NCBI GenBank assembly: GCA_052389435.1
Contig: JBQTIB010000109.1
Span: forward strand, 10,644-74,643
DNA: 64,000 nucleotides
From: JBQTKD01 sp052389435
GTDB taxonomy: Bacteria > Actinomycetota > Actinomycetes > Sporichthyales > Sporichthyaceae
Direction: 5' to 3'
Shown here: positions 44,001 to 56,298 of the stretch, in pieces
Layout of the letters: each line of letters opens with the position of its first letter
Position numbering within the stretch: the stretch's first letter is position 1
Program-made: the position numbers and the translations under genes
The notes under the pieces: model-generated
The model's input: the letters and a program-made list of their open reading frames with translations, nothing else
Database searches by the model: none
Told to the model about the DNA's origin: nothing

Positions 44001-46619
44001 CTAGCGGAGGCCGAAGCCGTCCGCGACCGGGGCGGGGCCGCCGGAGGGCAGGGCGACCAGGCCCAGCTCCGCGGGGCCCGCGAGGAGGCGGTGCGCGGGC
44101 AGGACCCGGACGGTGTACCCGAAGGGGCCGCTGCGGTCGAGCTTGACCGTGCCCTCGTACCGCATCCGGCCGCCCTCGTAGGTCTGGGCGACCGACAGGG
44201 TCATGGTGGCGGTGTTGGTCAACTGGTCGGACTCGTCGGCGCGGCCGTGGACGAGTTGCACGTCGACGTCGCCGGGCTCGAGATCGCCGAGGGTGACGAA
44301 GGCCTGGACGGTCAACGCGTCGCCGACCGAGGCACCCTCGGACGCGCCGCTGGCCTCGATGTGCTCGACGCGGACGGTGGACCAGCCCGTGCGGACCTTC
44401 GCCTTCCAGGCCGCGAGCTCCTTGGCACCGGCGAGCTTGTCCTCGGCCAGCTCGCGGGAGGCCCGGGCGGCGGGGGCGTAGAGCTGGTTGACGTAGTCGG
44501 CGACCATGCGGGTGGCGAGCACCTTCGGGCCGAGCGTGGCGATCGTGTGGCGCACCATCTCCAGCCAACGGGCCGGCAGCCCGGCGGAGTCGCGCTCGTA
44601 GAAGCGCGGCGCCACGGCCGTTTCGATCAGGTCGTAGAGCGCGTTGGCCTCGAGGTCGTCGCGGTACTCGGGGTCCTCGACGCCGGTGGCGGACGGGATC
44701 GCCCAGCCGTTCTCGCCGTCGTACCACTCGTCCCACCAGCCGTCGAGGACGGACAGGTTGAGGCAGCCGTTGAGCGCGGCCTTCATGCCGGAGGTGCCGC
44801 AGGCCTCGAGCGGGCGCAGCGGGTTGTTCAGCCACACGTCGACGCCGGGAATCATCTCCGCGGCCAGGCCCATGTCGTAGTCGGACAGGAAGACGATCCG
44901 ATTGCGCACGTTCGGGTCGTCGGTGAACCGGACGAGCTCCTGGATCAGGCGCTTGCCGCCGTCGTCGGCGGGGTGGGCCTTGCCGGCGATGACGATCTGC
45001 ACCGGACGCTCCGGGTGCGTGAGCAGACCCGCGAGCCGCTCCGGATTGCGCATCATCAGCGTGAGGCGCTTGTAGGACGGGACGCGGCGGGCGAAACCGA
45101 TCGTCAACACGTCCGGGTCGAGCACGTTGGCGATCCAGCCGAGCTCGGCGTCGGTCGCGCCGCGGGCGATCCACTGCGCGCGCAGCCGGCGGCGGACGCT
45201 GTCCACGAGACGGGTGCGCAGCACGCGGCCGGTCTCCCACAGCGCGGAGTCCGGGACGTCGTCCATGCCGCCCCAGTCCTCGGCGGTGGCGACGAACTTC
45301 GAGCCCATCTCGCGGCGCGCGAGTTCCAGCGCCTCGGGCGCGGTCCACGTCGGGGCGTGCACGCCGTTGGTGATCGAGGTGATCGGGACCTCGTCGTTGT
45401 CGAAGCCCGGCCACAGGCCGCCGAACATGTCCCGGCTGACCTCGCCGTGGAGCTTGCTCACGCCGTTGGCGCGCTGGGCGAGCCGCAGACCCATGACGGC
45501 CATGTTGAACACCGACGGGTCCCCGCCCGCGAAGGTCTCGGCGCCGAGCGCGAGCACGCGCTCGACCGGAATGGACGCACTGGCGTTGTCGCCGCCGAAG
45601 TACTGGGCGATGAGCTCGCGCGGAAACCGGTCGATGCCCGCCGGAACGGGGGTGTGGGTGGTGAACAGGGTGCCGGCGCGGGCGGCCTCGAGCGCGGCCT
45701 CGAACGGCAGGCCGTCCTCCTCCACGTACTCGCGGATGCGCTCGACGCCGAGGAAGCCGGCGTGGCCCTCGTTGGTGTGGAAGACCTCCGGCGCCTGGGT
45801 GCCGCTGATGCGGCAGTAGGCGCGGACGGCGCGAACGCCGCCGATGCCGAGCAGCAGTTCCTGGTGGAGCCGATGTTCGGTGCCGCCGCCGTAGAGGCGG
45901 TCGGTGACCTCGCGCTCGAACGGACCGTTCTCCTCGACGTCGGAGTCGAGCAGCAGCAGCGGCACCCGGCCGACCGCGGCGACCCAGACGCGGGCGACGA
46001 GAACTCGGGAGCCGGGCAGCGAGATGCGCACGCGCACGTGGGAACCGTCGGCCTCGGCCAGCGGCTCGATCGGCAGCTCGTGCGGGTCGAGGACCGGGTA
46101 GCGCTCCTGCTGCCAGCCCTCGCGGGACAGCGACTGGATGAAGTACCCGTGCCGGTAGAGCAGGCCGACGCCCACGATCGGCACGCCGAGGTCGCTGGCG
46201 GCCTTCAGGTGGTCGCCGGCGAGGATGCCGAGGCCGCCGGAGTACTGCGGCAGCACCGCGGTGATGCCGAACTCCGGGGAGAAGTAGGCGATGCCCTTGG
46301 GCAGGTCGGCGCCCGAGGCGTCGGCCTTCTGGTACCACTTCGCCTCTGTGCGGTAGGCCGTGAGGTCCTCGATGGCTTCGGTCATCCGGGCGAGGAACAC
46401 CGCGTCCGCGGCGAGCTCGCTCAGCCGCTCGGGCGAGACGGCGCCGAGCAGCTTGACCGGGTCGTGCCCGACGGCGTCCCAGATCTCGGCGTCGACGGAC
46501 TCGAACACCGCGCGCGTGTCGGCGTGCCACGACCAGCGCAGGTTGACGGCCAGCTCGCCCAGGGGCCGAAGCGGCGCAGGCAGAGCGGTGCGGACGGTGA
46601 ACCGACGGATAGCTCTCAC
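44001..46619 (-). CDS. glgP: Alpha-glucan phosphorylase
   Basis: An 872-residue GT35 phosphorylase of the actinobacterial/archaeal type, close in length to M. tuberculosis GlgP. It releases glucose-1-phosphate from alpha-1,4-glucan ends. Motifs include YFSPEFGITAVLPQYSGGLGILAGD (in part), HTNEGHAGF and FTTHTPVPAGIDRF. The pyridoxal-phosphate region near the C-terminus is NPLRPLEACGTSGMKAALNG, and FARRVPSYKRL is also present. GTG 46619 gives a typical start (VRAIRRFTVR); a reading from 46748 adds a non-homologous leader. Divergent from the DUF3592-glgE block. Confidence 0.95.
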   Translation of the reverse strand: MRAIRRFTVRTALPAPLRPLGELAVNLRWSWHADTRAVFESVDAEIWDAVGHDPVKLLGAVSPERLSELAADAVFLARMTEAIEDLTAYRTEAKWYQKADASGADLPKGIAYFSPEFGITAVLPQYSGGLGILAGDHLKAASDLGVPIVGVGLLYRHGYFIQSLSREGWQQERYPVLDPHELPIEPLAEADGSHVRVRISLPGSRVLVARVWVAAVGRVPLLLLDSDVEENGPFEREVTDRLYGGGTEHRLHQELLLGIGGVRAVRAYCRISGTQAPEVFHTNEGHAGFLGVERIREYVEEDGLPFEAALEAARAGTLFTTHTPVPAGIDRFPRELIAQYFGGDNASASIPVERVLALGAETFAGGDPSVFNMAVMGLRLAQRANGVSKLHGEVSRDMFGGLWPGFDNDEVPITSITNGVHAPTWTAPEALELARREMGSKFVATAEDWGGMDDVPDSALWETGRVLRTRLVDSVRRRLRAQWIARGATDAELGWIANVLDPDVLTIGFARRVPSYKRLTLMMRNPERLAGLLTHPERPVQIVIAGKAHPADDGGKRLIQELVRFTDDPNVRNRIVFLSDYDMGLAAEMIPGVDVWLNNPLRPLEACGTSGMKAALNGCLNLSVLDGWWDEWYDGENGWAIPSATGVEDPEYRDDLEANALYDLIETAVAPRFYERDSAGLPARWLEMVRHTIATLGPKVLATRMVADYVNQLYAPAARASRELAEDKLAGAKELAAWKAKVRTGWSTVRVEHIEASGASEGASVGDALTVQAFVTLGDLEPGDVDVQLVHGRADESDQLTNTATMTLSVAQTYEGGRMRYEGTVKLDRSGPFGYTVRVLPAHRLLAGPAELGLVALPSGGPAPVADGFGLR

Positions 46620-46771
46620 CCAAGCCAACTTAGTGGTCCTACGTGACGCTGCGATTGCCGCATTGTGTGAACGGACCCACACTCCGACCACGTGCAGGCG
46701 GGCGTGGCCGAGCCTTCCTCGGGCGTCGGCCATAGCATCGAGGCACATCCCGACGCGCGATCGAGGACCCG

Positions 46772-47239
46772 GTGCGACTACTCCGCAGTCAGCTGTTCGT
46801 GGTCGGTGCGATCGTCGCGGCCGTGGGCCTGTTGATCACGGTGCTCTCGGTGTCGGAGTGGCGCCGCCAGCTCGACTACGACGATCGCATCCGCACCAGC
46901 GGCACGCCCGTCGAGGGTTCGGTGGTCGGGGTGATCGGGGTCGACCGGGACGGCACTCCGATCAGCGTCCGGGTGAACTACCAGTACCGGGGCGCGCGGC
47001 AGGCCGAGGTCGACCTCGCCGGGTACCCGAGCCCCAAGAGCCTGACCAAGGACTCCAGGATCAACCTGCTGGTCGCCGAGGACGAGCCGAGCTTTCCCCG
47101 GTTGGTGGAGTCGGTCGGCGGCGGCAGCGCCGCGGCCTGGCGCAACGGCGCGGTCGCAGGCTCGATCGTCCTCGTCGCGGGCTTCGGACTTGCGATCGTC
47201 CCGGTCCTGCGCGACCGCGGCATCGCGCGGGAGAACTGA
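46772..47239 (+). CDS. DUF3592-like membrane protein
   Basis: A 155-residue protein with helices at both ends (LFVVGAIVAAVGLLITVLSV and AVAGSIVLVAGFGLAIVPVL) around a small soluble beta domain (GTPVEGSVVGVIGVDRDGTPISVRVNYQYRG, in part). This two-helix DUF3592 layout is seen in many bacteria with no known function. GTG 46772 has GAGG five bases upstream. It sits 62 bases before glgE in the same direction and may share its promoter, which lies in the 152-base gap shared with glgP. Confidence 0.75.
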   Translation: MRLLRSQLFVVGAIVAAVGLLITVLSVSEWRRQLDYDDRIRTSGTPVEGSVVGVIGVDRDGTPISVRVNYQYRGARQAEVDLAGYPSPKSLTKDSRINLLVAEDEPSFPRLVESVGGGSAAAWRNGAVAGSIVLVAGFGLAIVPVLRDRGIAREN

Positions 47240-47301
47240 CGGGGCACGGCCCCGATCGCCCTGGGTGTTGGCGGGTGCGTTCCCTGGGTAGCGTGCCAAG
47301 G

Positions 47302-49293
47302 GTGAACGCACGCATCCCGATCTCCGAGGTCCATCCGCTCGTCGACTGCGCCGCCCGTCCGGCCAAGTCCGTGGTCGGCGAGGAGTTCGAGATCCGCGCC
47401 ACGGTGTTCCGCGAGGGACACGACGCCGTCAACGCGAACGTGGTCCTGCGCGATCCCCGGGGCAAGGCCGGGCCCCTCGTGCCCATGCGCCTGCTCGCCC
47501 CCGGCACCGACCGCTGGGGCGCGCTCGTGCGACCGGACCGGCCCGGCAGGTGGACCTTCACGGTCGAGGCGTGGAGCGACCCGGTCGAAACCTGGCGCCA
47601 CGACGCGGAGATCAAGGTCAAGGCGGGCATCGACGTCGAGCTGATGCTCGAGGAGGGAGCCCGGGTGCTGACCCGGGCCGCCGACGGCGTGCCGAAGGAC
47701 GAGGGCCGCCAGGTCGTGCTCGACGCCGTGACGGCCCTGCGCGACAACGAGCGTCCCGCCCTGGTCCGGTTGGCCGCCGGACTCGCTCCGGAGGTGGCCG
47801 AGGTGCTCGCCGCCCATCCGCTGCGAGACCTGCTGACGGCGACCAAGAAGCACCCGTTGCAGGTGGATCGGCGCGAGGCGCTGTTCTCCTCCTGGTATGA
47901 GTTCTTTCCGCGCAGCGAGGGCGCCTCGCTCGACCCGCCGCGCTCGGGCACCTTCGCCACCGCGGCCGAACGCCTCCCGGCGATCGCCGACATGGGCTTC
48001 GACGTCGTCTACCTGCCGCCGATCCACCCGGTGGGCAGGGCCTTCCGCAAGGGCCCGAACAACACCCTGACCCCCGGCCCCGACGACCCCGGCTCGCCGT
48101 GGGCGATCGGCTCGCCCGACGGCGGTCACGACGCCGTGCACCCCGACCTCGGCACGCTCAAGGACTTCGACCGGTTCGTGTCCAAGGCCAAGAAGCTCGG
48201 CTTGGAGGTGGCGCTGGACTTCGCGCTGCAGGCCTCCCCCGACCACCCGTGGGTGTCCAAGCACCCGGAGTGGTTCACCACCCGCGCCGACGGAACGATC
48301 GCCTACGCCGAGAACCCGCCGAAGAAGTACCAGGACATCTATCCGATCAACTTCGACAACGACTACGCGGGCCTGCTCGCCGAGTGCGAACGCCTGCTTC
48401 GGCACTGGATGGCGCACGGCGTGCGGATCTTCCGCGTCGACAACCCGCACACCAAGCCGGTGATGTTCTGGGAGGAACTGCTCGGCAACATCCGCAAGAC
48501 CGACCCGGACGTGCTCTTCCTCGCCGAGGCCTTCACCCGCCCGGCGATGATGCGGGAGCTCGCCAAGGTCGGCTACCACCAGTCCTACACCTACTTCACC
48601 TGGCGCACCGGCAAGGAAGAGCTCCGGGAGTACGCCGAGGAACTGGCCAAGGAGACCGGGCACTACATGCGCCCGAACTTCTTCGTGAACACCCCGGACA
48701 TCCTGCACTCGTTCCTGCAGCACGGCGGCCCGGCCGCGTTCAAGATCCGGGCCGTCCTCGCCGCGACGATGTCGCCGGCCTGGGGCGTGTACTCCGGCTA
48801 CGAACTCTTCGAGCACGTCGCGGTGCGCCCGGGCAGCGAGGAGTACCTGGACTCGGAGAAGTACCAGTACCGTCCGCGCGACTGGGCGACGGCGCAGGCT
48901 CAGGGCCGTACGCTGGCTCCGTACCTCACCACGCTCAACCGAGTGCGCCGCGACCACGCGGCGCTCCAGCAGCTGCGCGACATCTCCTTCCACGAGATCG
49001 ACAGCGATCGGATGCTCGCCTACTCCAAGACCGCGATGCGCCCCGACGGGTCCCGGGACACGGTGTTCGTCGTGGTGAACCTCAATCCGTACGCGGCGCA
49101 CGAGGCCACGGTCACCGTCGATCTGGCAGCCCTGGGCCTTGCTCCGGGCGAGCGGTTCATGGTTTCGGATTCCTTCACCGGGGCCAGTTACGTGTGGAGC
49201 GAGAGGAACTACGTACGACTGGACCCGACCGAGCCCGCGCACGTACTGATCGTCCATCAGATGACCGACGGCGAGGGCCGGACCGGACACTGA
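47302..49293 (+). CDS. glgE: Alpha-1,4-glucan:maltose-1-phosphate maltosyltransferase
   Basis: A 663-residue GH13_3 enzyme that adds maltosyl units from maltose-1-phosphate to alpha-glucan. The N-terminal domain ([21 protein letters not shown]) and the helical domain S are followed by the barrel with [18 protein letters not shown]. The nucleophile Asp is in [10 protein letters not shown], the acid Glu in FLAEAFTRP and the third Asp in [12 protein letters not shown] 47302 is chosen; another GTG three codons upstream is possible. First of the glgE-treS-mak-glgB operon. Confidence 0.97.
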   Translation: MNARIPISEVHPLVDCAARPAKSVVGEEFEIRATVFREGHDAVNANVVLRDPRGKAGPLVPMRLLAPGTDRWGALVRPDRPGRWTFTVEAWSDPVETWRHDAEIKVKAGIDVELMLEEGARVLTRAADGVPKDEGRQVVLDAVTALRDNERPALVRLAAGLAPEVAEVLAAHPLRDLLTATKKHPLQVDRREALFSSWYEFFPRSEGASLDPPRSGTFATAAERLPAIADMGFDVVYLPPIHPVGRAFRKGPNNTLTPGPDDPGSPWAIGSPDGGHDAVHPDLGTLKDFDRFVSKAKKLGLEVALDFALQASPDHPWVSKHPEWFTTRADGTIAYAENPPKKYQDIYPINFDNDYAGLLAECERLLRHWMAHGVRIFRVDNPHTKPVMFWEELLGNIRKTDPDVLFLAEAFTRPAMMRELAKVGYHQSYTYFTWRTGKEELREYAEELAKETGHYMRPNFFVNTPDILHSFLQHGGPAAFKIRAVLAATMSPAWGVYSGYELFEHVAVRPGSEEYLDSEKYQYRPRDWATAQAQGRTLAPYLTTLNRVRRDHAALQQLRDISFHEIDSDRMLAYSKTAMRPDGSRDTVFVVVNLNPYAAHEATVTVDLAALGLAPGERFMVSDSFTGASYVWSERNYVRLDPTEPAHVLIVHQMTDGEGRTGH

Positions 49294-49312
49294 CTCCAAG
49301 GAGCACACTGCG

Positions 49313-51115
<1,803 letters not shown>

Positions 51116-51179
51116 GCCCCGCAGGCACGGGGTAGGGGCGCAGCGAGAACGATCTCGTTGGCGAAGGAGAGGACGGCGC

Positions 51180-52598
51180 GTGCAGCCCGACGTCATGCTT
51201 GCGTGGTTGACCGACCGCCGTTGGTTCGCCGGCAAAGGCCGACCGGTCCGCGAGGCGACGGTGACCTCTTCGGACTGGCTGTCCGGACAGCCCCGCACCC
51301 GGGTGGAGTTCGTGACCGTGCACTACGCGGCCACCGGCGCCGGCGAGCGCGCCGCCGAGACCTACCAGGTGCCGGTCGTCTACCGCCCCGGCCGGGTGGA
51401 GGCCCTCGACCACGCGCTCATCGGACCCACGACGGTCGACGGTTCGCAGGTGTGGGCCTACGACGCCGCCTACGACCGCGAGGCCGTGGCGCTGTGGCCC
51501 GAAGGCATGCGCGCCGATCGGGCAGTCGGCGATCTGACCTTCCATCAGGACTCCTCGCTCCCGGCGGAGGTCGCCGAGTCGTTCGTGATGAAGGCCGAAC
51601 AGTCGAACACCTCCGTGGTGTTCGGCAACGAGGCCATTCTCAAGATCTTTCGCCGGCTCAGCCCCGGCGAGAACCCGGACGTGGAACTGCACCGCGCGCT
51701 CGGCGAAGCCGGCAACGGCAACGTCGCCAGGCTTCTCGGGTGGGCCGACGGCACCTGGGTCAACGGCAGCGGACCGCAGACGGGCACGCTCGCCGTCGTC
51801 AGCGAGTTCCTGCCCTCGACCACGCAGGGTTGGGACCTCGCCCTCACCAGCGTCCGCGATCTGTTCGCGCAACCGGCGGGCGTCGCCGCCGCCGACGCCG
51901 GCGGGGACTTCGCCGGCGAGGCCCGCCGCCTCGGGACGGCCACCGCGGCGGTCCACGCGGACCTCGCCAAGGTCCTCGGCTCCGACGAGTTCGACGCGCG
52001 CGGGCGCGCGGCGCTCGTCGCGTCGATGGAGGAGCGGCTCTCCGCGGCGTGCGCGGTCGCGCCGCAACTCGCGGCGTTCGCCGGCCGCGTGCGCGAACTG
52101 CACCAACGGCTGGCCTCCTGGCCCGGCACGCTGTACCGGCAGCGCATTCACGGCGACCTGCACCTCGGTCAGGTCCTGCGGGCGCTCGACGGCTGGCGAA
52201 TCCTGGACTTCGAAGGCGAACCCGCCCGTCCCATGGAGGCGCGGCGCCTGCCGGACAGTCCGCTGCGCGACGTGGCGGGCATGCTCCGGTCCTTCGACTA
52301 CGCGGCCGGGCAGTTGCTCGGCGCCACGCCGGAGCCGCACGCCATCGCCCGCGCGCGGGATTGGACGAGCCGCAACCAGCGGGCGTTCCTCGCCGGGTAC
52401 ACCGACCACTCCCCCGGCGCGCTGCCGGAGGATCCACTGCCGCTGCGGATGTTCGCGCTCGACAAGGCCTGCTACGAGGTCCTGTACGAGGCCCGCAACC
52501 GGCCCGACTGGATCTCCCTTCCGCTGCGTGCCGTCGAGGCGCTCGCCGTGGCGGCGGATGCATCCAGCACGTTCTCAGGGGAGGATGGGCAACTGTGA
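51180..52598 (+). CDS. mak: Maltokinase
   Basis: A 472-residue kinase phosphorylating maltose to maltose-1-phosphate with ATP. The N-terminal cap domain is [20 protein letters not shown]. The aminoglycoside-phosphotransferase-like core has [18 protein letters not shown] (ATP Lys) and the catalytic loop [12 protein letters not shown]. The metal-binding [16 protein letters not shown] replaces the classical IDFD. GTG 51180 follows GGAGAGGA. It is 64 bases after treS, and its TGA overlaps the glgB GTG. Confidence 0.95.
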   Translation: MQPDVMLAWLTDRRWFAGKGRPVREATVTSSDWLSGQPRTRVEFVTVHYAATGAGERAAETYQVPVVYRPGRVEALDHALIGPTTVDGSQVWAYDAAYDREAVALWPEGMRADRAVGDLTFHQDSSLPAEVAESFVMKAEQSNTSVVFGNEAILKIFRRLSPGENPDVELHRALGEAGNGNVARLLGWADGTWVNGSGPQTGTLAVVSEFLPSTTQGWDLALTSVRDLFAQPAGVAAADAGGDFAGEARRLGTATAAVHADLAKVLGSDEFDARGRAALVASMEERLSAACAVAPQLAAFAGRVRELHQRLASWPGTLYRQRIHGDLHLGQVLRALDGWRILDFEGEPARPMEARRLPDSPLRDVAGMLRSFDYAAGQLLGATPEPHAIARARDWTSRNQRAFLAGYTDHSPGALPEDPLPLRMFALDKACYEVLYEARNRPDWISLPLRAVEALAVAADASSTFSGEDGQL

Positions 52599-54811
52599 CC
52601 ACACAGCACACACCCGTTTCGGCCACCTCGGGGCGCATCGCTCCGCGTTCGATCGCCACGGCCGAGCTCGCGCGGTTGGTCGCCGGCGATCACCACGATC
52701 CGCACGGCATTCTCGGCGCCCACCCGGACCCCGACGGCACCACCGTGCGCGTCCTGCGGCCCTTCGCCCGTACCGTCGCGGTGCTGATCGGGGACGCCCG
52801 GTACGAACTCGAGCACGAGTACGAAGGCGTGTGGGCGGGCCTGGTTCCCGGCTCCGTCGCTCCCGACTATCGCATCGAGGTCACCTGGCCCGCCGGTCAC
52901 CCGCAGGTCTACGACGACCCGTACCGCTTCCTGCCGACCCTCGGCGACGTCGACCGGCACCTCATCGGCGAGGGCCGCCACGAACAGCTGTGGGACGTGC
53001 TCGGCGCGCACCCGCGCCGGTACGACTCCCCGACCGGTCAGATCTCCGGCACCTCCTTCGCCGTGTGGGCCCCGAACGCCCGGGGCGTGCGCCTCGTCGG
53101 CGACTTCAACCACTGGGACGGCTCGGCCTACCCCATGCGCTCGCTCGGTTCCACCGGCGTGTGGGAGTTGTTCGTCCCCGGCATCGGACCGGGCACCCGG
53201 TACAAGTTCGACCTGCTCGGCCCGGACGGGCGGTGGCGCCACAAGGCCGACCCGATGGCCTTCGCCACCGAGGTTCCGCCGGCCACGGCCTCCGTGGTGC
53301 ACGAGTCCGAGCACGTCTGGGGCGACGAGCAGTGGATGCTCGAACGCACCCGGCGCAATCCCGTCGACGGCCCGATGAGCGTCTACGAGTGCCACCTCGG
53401 GTCCTGGCGCGTCGGTCTGTCCTATCGCGAACTCGCCGAGCACCTCGTCGAGCACGTGACCAACCTCGGCTTCACCCACGTCGAGTTCCTTCCGGTCGCC
53501 GAGCACCCCTTCGGCGGGTCGTGGGGCTACCAGGTCTCCTCCTACTTCGCGCCGTCGTCCCGGTTCGGCGACCCGGACGACTTTCGCCATCTCGTCGACC
53601 GCCTGCACCAGGCCGGCGTCGGCGTCATCGTCGACTGGGTTCCCGCTCACTTCCCGAAGGACGAGTTCGCGCTCGCCGACTTCGACGGGACCGACCTCTA
53701 CGAGCACCCCGATCCGCGCCGCGGCGAACAGCCCGACTGGGGCACGCTGGTGTTCAACTTCGGCCGCACCGAGGTGCGCAACTTCCTCGTCGCCAACGCC
53801 TGCTACTGGCTCGAGGAGTTCCACATCGACGGTCTGCGCGTGGACGCCGTCGCGTCGATGCTCTACCTGGACTACTCGCGCGAGGACGGCGAGTGGGAAC
53901 CGAACAGGTACGGCGGCCGGGAGAACCTCGAAGCGGTGGCGTTCCTGCAGGAGATGAACGCGACCGTCTACAAGCGCGTGCCCGGCGCCTTCACGATCGC
54001 CGAGGAGTCCACCGCGTGGCCGGGCGTCACCCGCCCCACGCACCTCGGCGGGCTCGGGTTCGGCTTCAAGTGGAACATGGGCTGGATGCACGACTCGCTG
54101 CACTACGCGGCGCTGGACCCGGTCTACCGCTCCTACCACCACAACGAGATGACGTTCTCGATGATGTACGCCTTCTCCGAGAACTACGTCCTGCCGATCT
54201 CGCACGACGAAGTCGTGCACGGCAAGGGTTCGCTGTTCGGCAAGATGCCGGGCGACCGGTGGCAGAAGCTGGCCAACCTGCGCTCCTACCTGGCGTTCAT
54301 GTGGGCGCATCCGGGCAAGCAGCTGCTCTTCATGGGCGCCGAACTCGCCCAGGAGTCGGAGTGGTCGGAGTCTCGATCGCTGGACTGGTGGCTGATGGAG
54401 TACCCCGACCACGCGGGCGTCTCGCAGTTGATCGCCGACCTCAACGCGGTGTACCGCGAGACGCCGGCGCTGTGGTCGCTGGACGCCAGTCCCGAGGGCT
54501 TCCGCTGGATCGACGCCAACGACTCCAACAGCAACGTGTTCTCGTTCCTGCGCTACGGCTCCGACGGCTCGGTGCTCGCGTGCATCGCCAACTTCGCCAA
54601 CACCGTCCACTCCGACTACCGCCTCGGCCTGCCGCATCCGGGCCGCTGGGCGGAGGTCCTGAACACCGACGCCGCCGGCTACACCGGCAGCGGCGTCGGC
54701 AACCTCGGCGGCGTCGACGCCCGCGAGGAGGAGTGGCACGGCCTGCCCGCCTCCACGACGCTGACGCTCCCGCCGCTCGGCACCATCTGGCTGCGGCATT
54801 CCCCGCAGTAG
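52595..54811 (+). CDS. glgB: 1,4-alpha-glucan branching enzyme
   Basis: A 738-residue GH13_9 enzyme that introduces alpha-1,6 branches. It has two N-terminal CBM48-like modules ([14 protein letters not shown], then [22 protein letters not shown], in part) and the barrel from YECHLGSWR. Catalytic motifs are [17 protein letters not shown] (Asp), [14 protein letters not shown] (Glu) and [13 protein letters not shown] (Asp). GTG 52595 overlaps the mak stop as GTGA and has GGGGAGGA upstream. Last gene of the GlgE operon; a strong terminator follows. Confidence 0.97.
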   Translation: MTTQHTPVSATSGRIAPRSIATAELARLVAGDHHDPHGILGAHPDPDGTTVRVLRPFARTVAVLIGDARYELEHEYEGVWAGLVPGSVAPDYRIEVTWPAGHPQVYDDPYRFLPTLGDVDRHLIGEGRHEQLWDVLGAHPRRYDSPTGQISGTSFAVWAPNARGVRLVGDFNHWDGSAYPMRSLGSTGVWELFVPGIGPGTRYKFDLLGPDGRWRHKADPMAFATEVPPATASVVHESEHVWGDEQWMLERTRRNPVDGPMSVYECHLGSWRVGLSYRELAEHLVEHVTNLGFTHVEFLPVAEHPFGGSWGYQVSSYFAPSSRFGDPDDFRHLVDRLHQAGVGVIVDWVPAHFPKDEFALADFDGTDLYEHPDPRRGEQPDWGTLVFNFGRTEVRNFLVANACYWLEEFHIDGLRVDAVASMLYLDYSREDGEWEPNRYGGRENLEAVAFLQEMNATVYKRVPGAFTIAEESTAWPGVTRPTHLGGLGFGFKWNMGWMHDSLHYAALDPVYRSYHHNEMTFSMMYAFSENYVLPISHDEVVHGKGSLFGKMPGDRWQKLANLRSYLAFMWAHPGKQLLFMGAELAQESEWSESRSLDWWLMEYPDHAGVSQLIADLNAVYRETPALWSLDASPEGFRWIDANDSNSNVFSFLRYGSDGSVLACIANFANTVHSDYRLGLPHPGRWAEVLNTDAAGYTGSGVGNLGGVDAREEEWHGLPASTTLTLPPLGTIWLRHSPQ

Positions 54812-54835
54812 CACAGAGAAGTCGCCCGACCGTTC

Positions 54836-54867
54836 ACGACCCCTCAGCCGTTCGGCTGAGGGGTCGT
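54836..54867 (+). terminator. Strong terminator after glgB
   Basis: Perfect 14-bp stem ACGACCCCTCAGCC / GGCTGAGGGGTCGT with the tight loop GTTC, 25 bases after the glgB stop and followed by TTGGTCGTT. The clearest intrinsic-type terminator in the window. Confidence 0.88.
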
Positions 54868-54988
54868 TGGTCGTTCGGGCCCGTTTGCGAGGCGAACGTC
54901 CCAATCGACGGCGTAGGCGCAACCGGCGTCTCGGCCGCGGCGTCTCAACCGGGTAGTTCGACCCATTTCGATTGCCGGAGCGCCTTCC

Positions 54989-56290
54989 GTGTCAGCTCTC
55001 CTTCCCTCCGTCGTCACCCCCGCCGTCCTGGCCACCGGGCTGGCGCTGGTCGCCGCGTCCGTCACGCTCGCCGCGCCGGCGAACGCGGGAGCACCCGAGC
55101 GGCCGGGGCTCGCCGCCCCGATCACCCTTGGCACGACCGCCGATTCCGCGGATGGATCCACCGTCGCGAGCGCGACGAAGAGGAAGACCGCTCCGGTCCC
55201 GCAGTCGATTCCCGCGACCCTGTCGCTCGGTCCGGCCGGCCTCGAGGAAACGCGTACCGACAAGACGCTCGCCCCGGGCGTCGTGCTGACCACGATCGCG
55301 CGCGGCTCGAGCGGCTCGGCGCAGGAGCGCTGGGTCGTCCGCACCATCACCATCGATCCGAAGATCGCCAAGGGCAATCTCGGCGTCACCTACGGCCCCA
55401 CGCTCGCCGGCAACGACCGCACCAGCGACATGCTGCGCGAGGTCAATGCCCTCGCCGGCGTCAACGGGTCCTTCTTCACCCCGAAGTCCTCCACCCGCCC
55501 CGGGGACCCGATGGGCCTGACCATGTCGGGCGGCAAGGTGCTCAGCGAGCCCTCGCCCTACGGCGCCGAGGTCACCCTGCTCGTCGATTCCGCCGCCAAC
55601 ACCATGAAGGTCACCCGGCTCCGCTGGACGGGCACCGTCCGCAACGAGACGGGCGCAGGCATCGCGGTCTCGAAGGTGAACGGCGCACCCGGCCGCAACC
55701 AGGTCGCCTTGATCACCTCCGAGTACGGCAGGAAGACCCCGAGCGGCTCGGGCATCGAGGTCGTGCTGGACGGCAAGGGGTGCGTCGCCAAGGTCGCCAC
55801 GACCCGCGGAACGAAGCTGAGGCGGGGTCAGTCGACGCTGCAGGCGACCGGCACCGCCGCGAAGAAGCTGGCCGGCCTCGCCGGGAAGGGCTGCCTGGCG
55901 GTCGAGCACACGCTGACCGACAAGGGTCGCCCGGTCGAGGTCACCGAGTCCCTCTCGGCGATGACCGGTCGCGTGTGGCTGCTCAACGACGGCGCGATCA
56001 CGGCCTCCGACCGCGACCGGTACCTGTGGCGCCGCCACCCGCGTACGGTCGCCGGCTTCACCTGGGACGGCAAGCTCGTCTTCATGACCGTCGACGGTCG
56101 CTCGAAGAAGAGCGTCGGCGCGTCGATGATCGAGACCGCCACCATCGCCCGCGAACTCGGGCTCCGCGACGCCGTCAACCTCGACGGCGGCGGCTCCACG
56201 ACCATGGCCGTCGAAGGCAAGGTCGTGAACGGCGTGCGTACCGAACGGGCAGTCTCCGACGCCCTCGTCTGGCTTGTTTCGAAGGGCTAG
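54989..56290 (+). CDS. Secreted phosphodiester glycosidase family (NAGPA-like) protein, copy 1
   Basis: A 433-residue exported protein: signal peptide VLATGLALVAASVTLAAPANAG, a variable linker, then the NAGPA/DUF2233 domain. Conserved landmarks are LAGVNGSFFTP, GDPMGLTMSGGKV, MTGRVWLLNDG, TWDGKLVFMTVDGR and NLDGGGSTTM. NAGPA enzymes uncover GlcNAc-1-phosphodiester links, and bacterial members may act on teichoic acid or other phosphoglycans. No substrate can be assigned. GTG 54989 start. A related copy follows 8 bases downstream. Confidence 0.87.
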   Translation: MSALLPSVVTPAVLATGLALVAASVTLAAPANAGAPERPGLAAPITLGTTADSADGSTVASATKRKTAPVPQSIPATLSLGPAGLEETRTDKTLAPGVVLTTIARGSSGSAQERWVVRTITIDPKIAKGNLGVTYGPTLAGNDRTSDMLREVNALAGVNGSFFTPKSSTRPGDPMGLTMSGGKVLSEPSPYGAEVTLLVDSAANTMKVTRLRWTGTVRNETGAGIAVSKVNGAPGRNQVALITSEYGRKTPSGSGIEVVLDGKGCVAKVATTRGTKLRRGQSTLQATGTAAKKLAGLAGKGCLAVEHTLTDKGRPVEVTESLSAMTGRVWLLNDGAITASDRDRYLWRRHPRTVAGFTWDGKLVFMTVDGRSKKSVGASMIETATIARELGLRDAVNLDGGGSTTMAVEGKVVNGVRTERAVSDALVWLVSKG

Positions 56291-56298
56291 GAATCTCC

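Noticed and set aside
40165..46623. A 2152-residue open frame antisense to the STAND gene and in another frame of glgP
   Set aside because: Pure GC-rich shadow: the recognised proteins lie in other frames, and the translation has no domain and a compositional bias to Arg, Gly and Ala.
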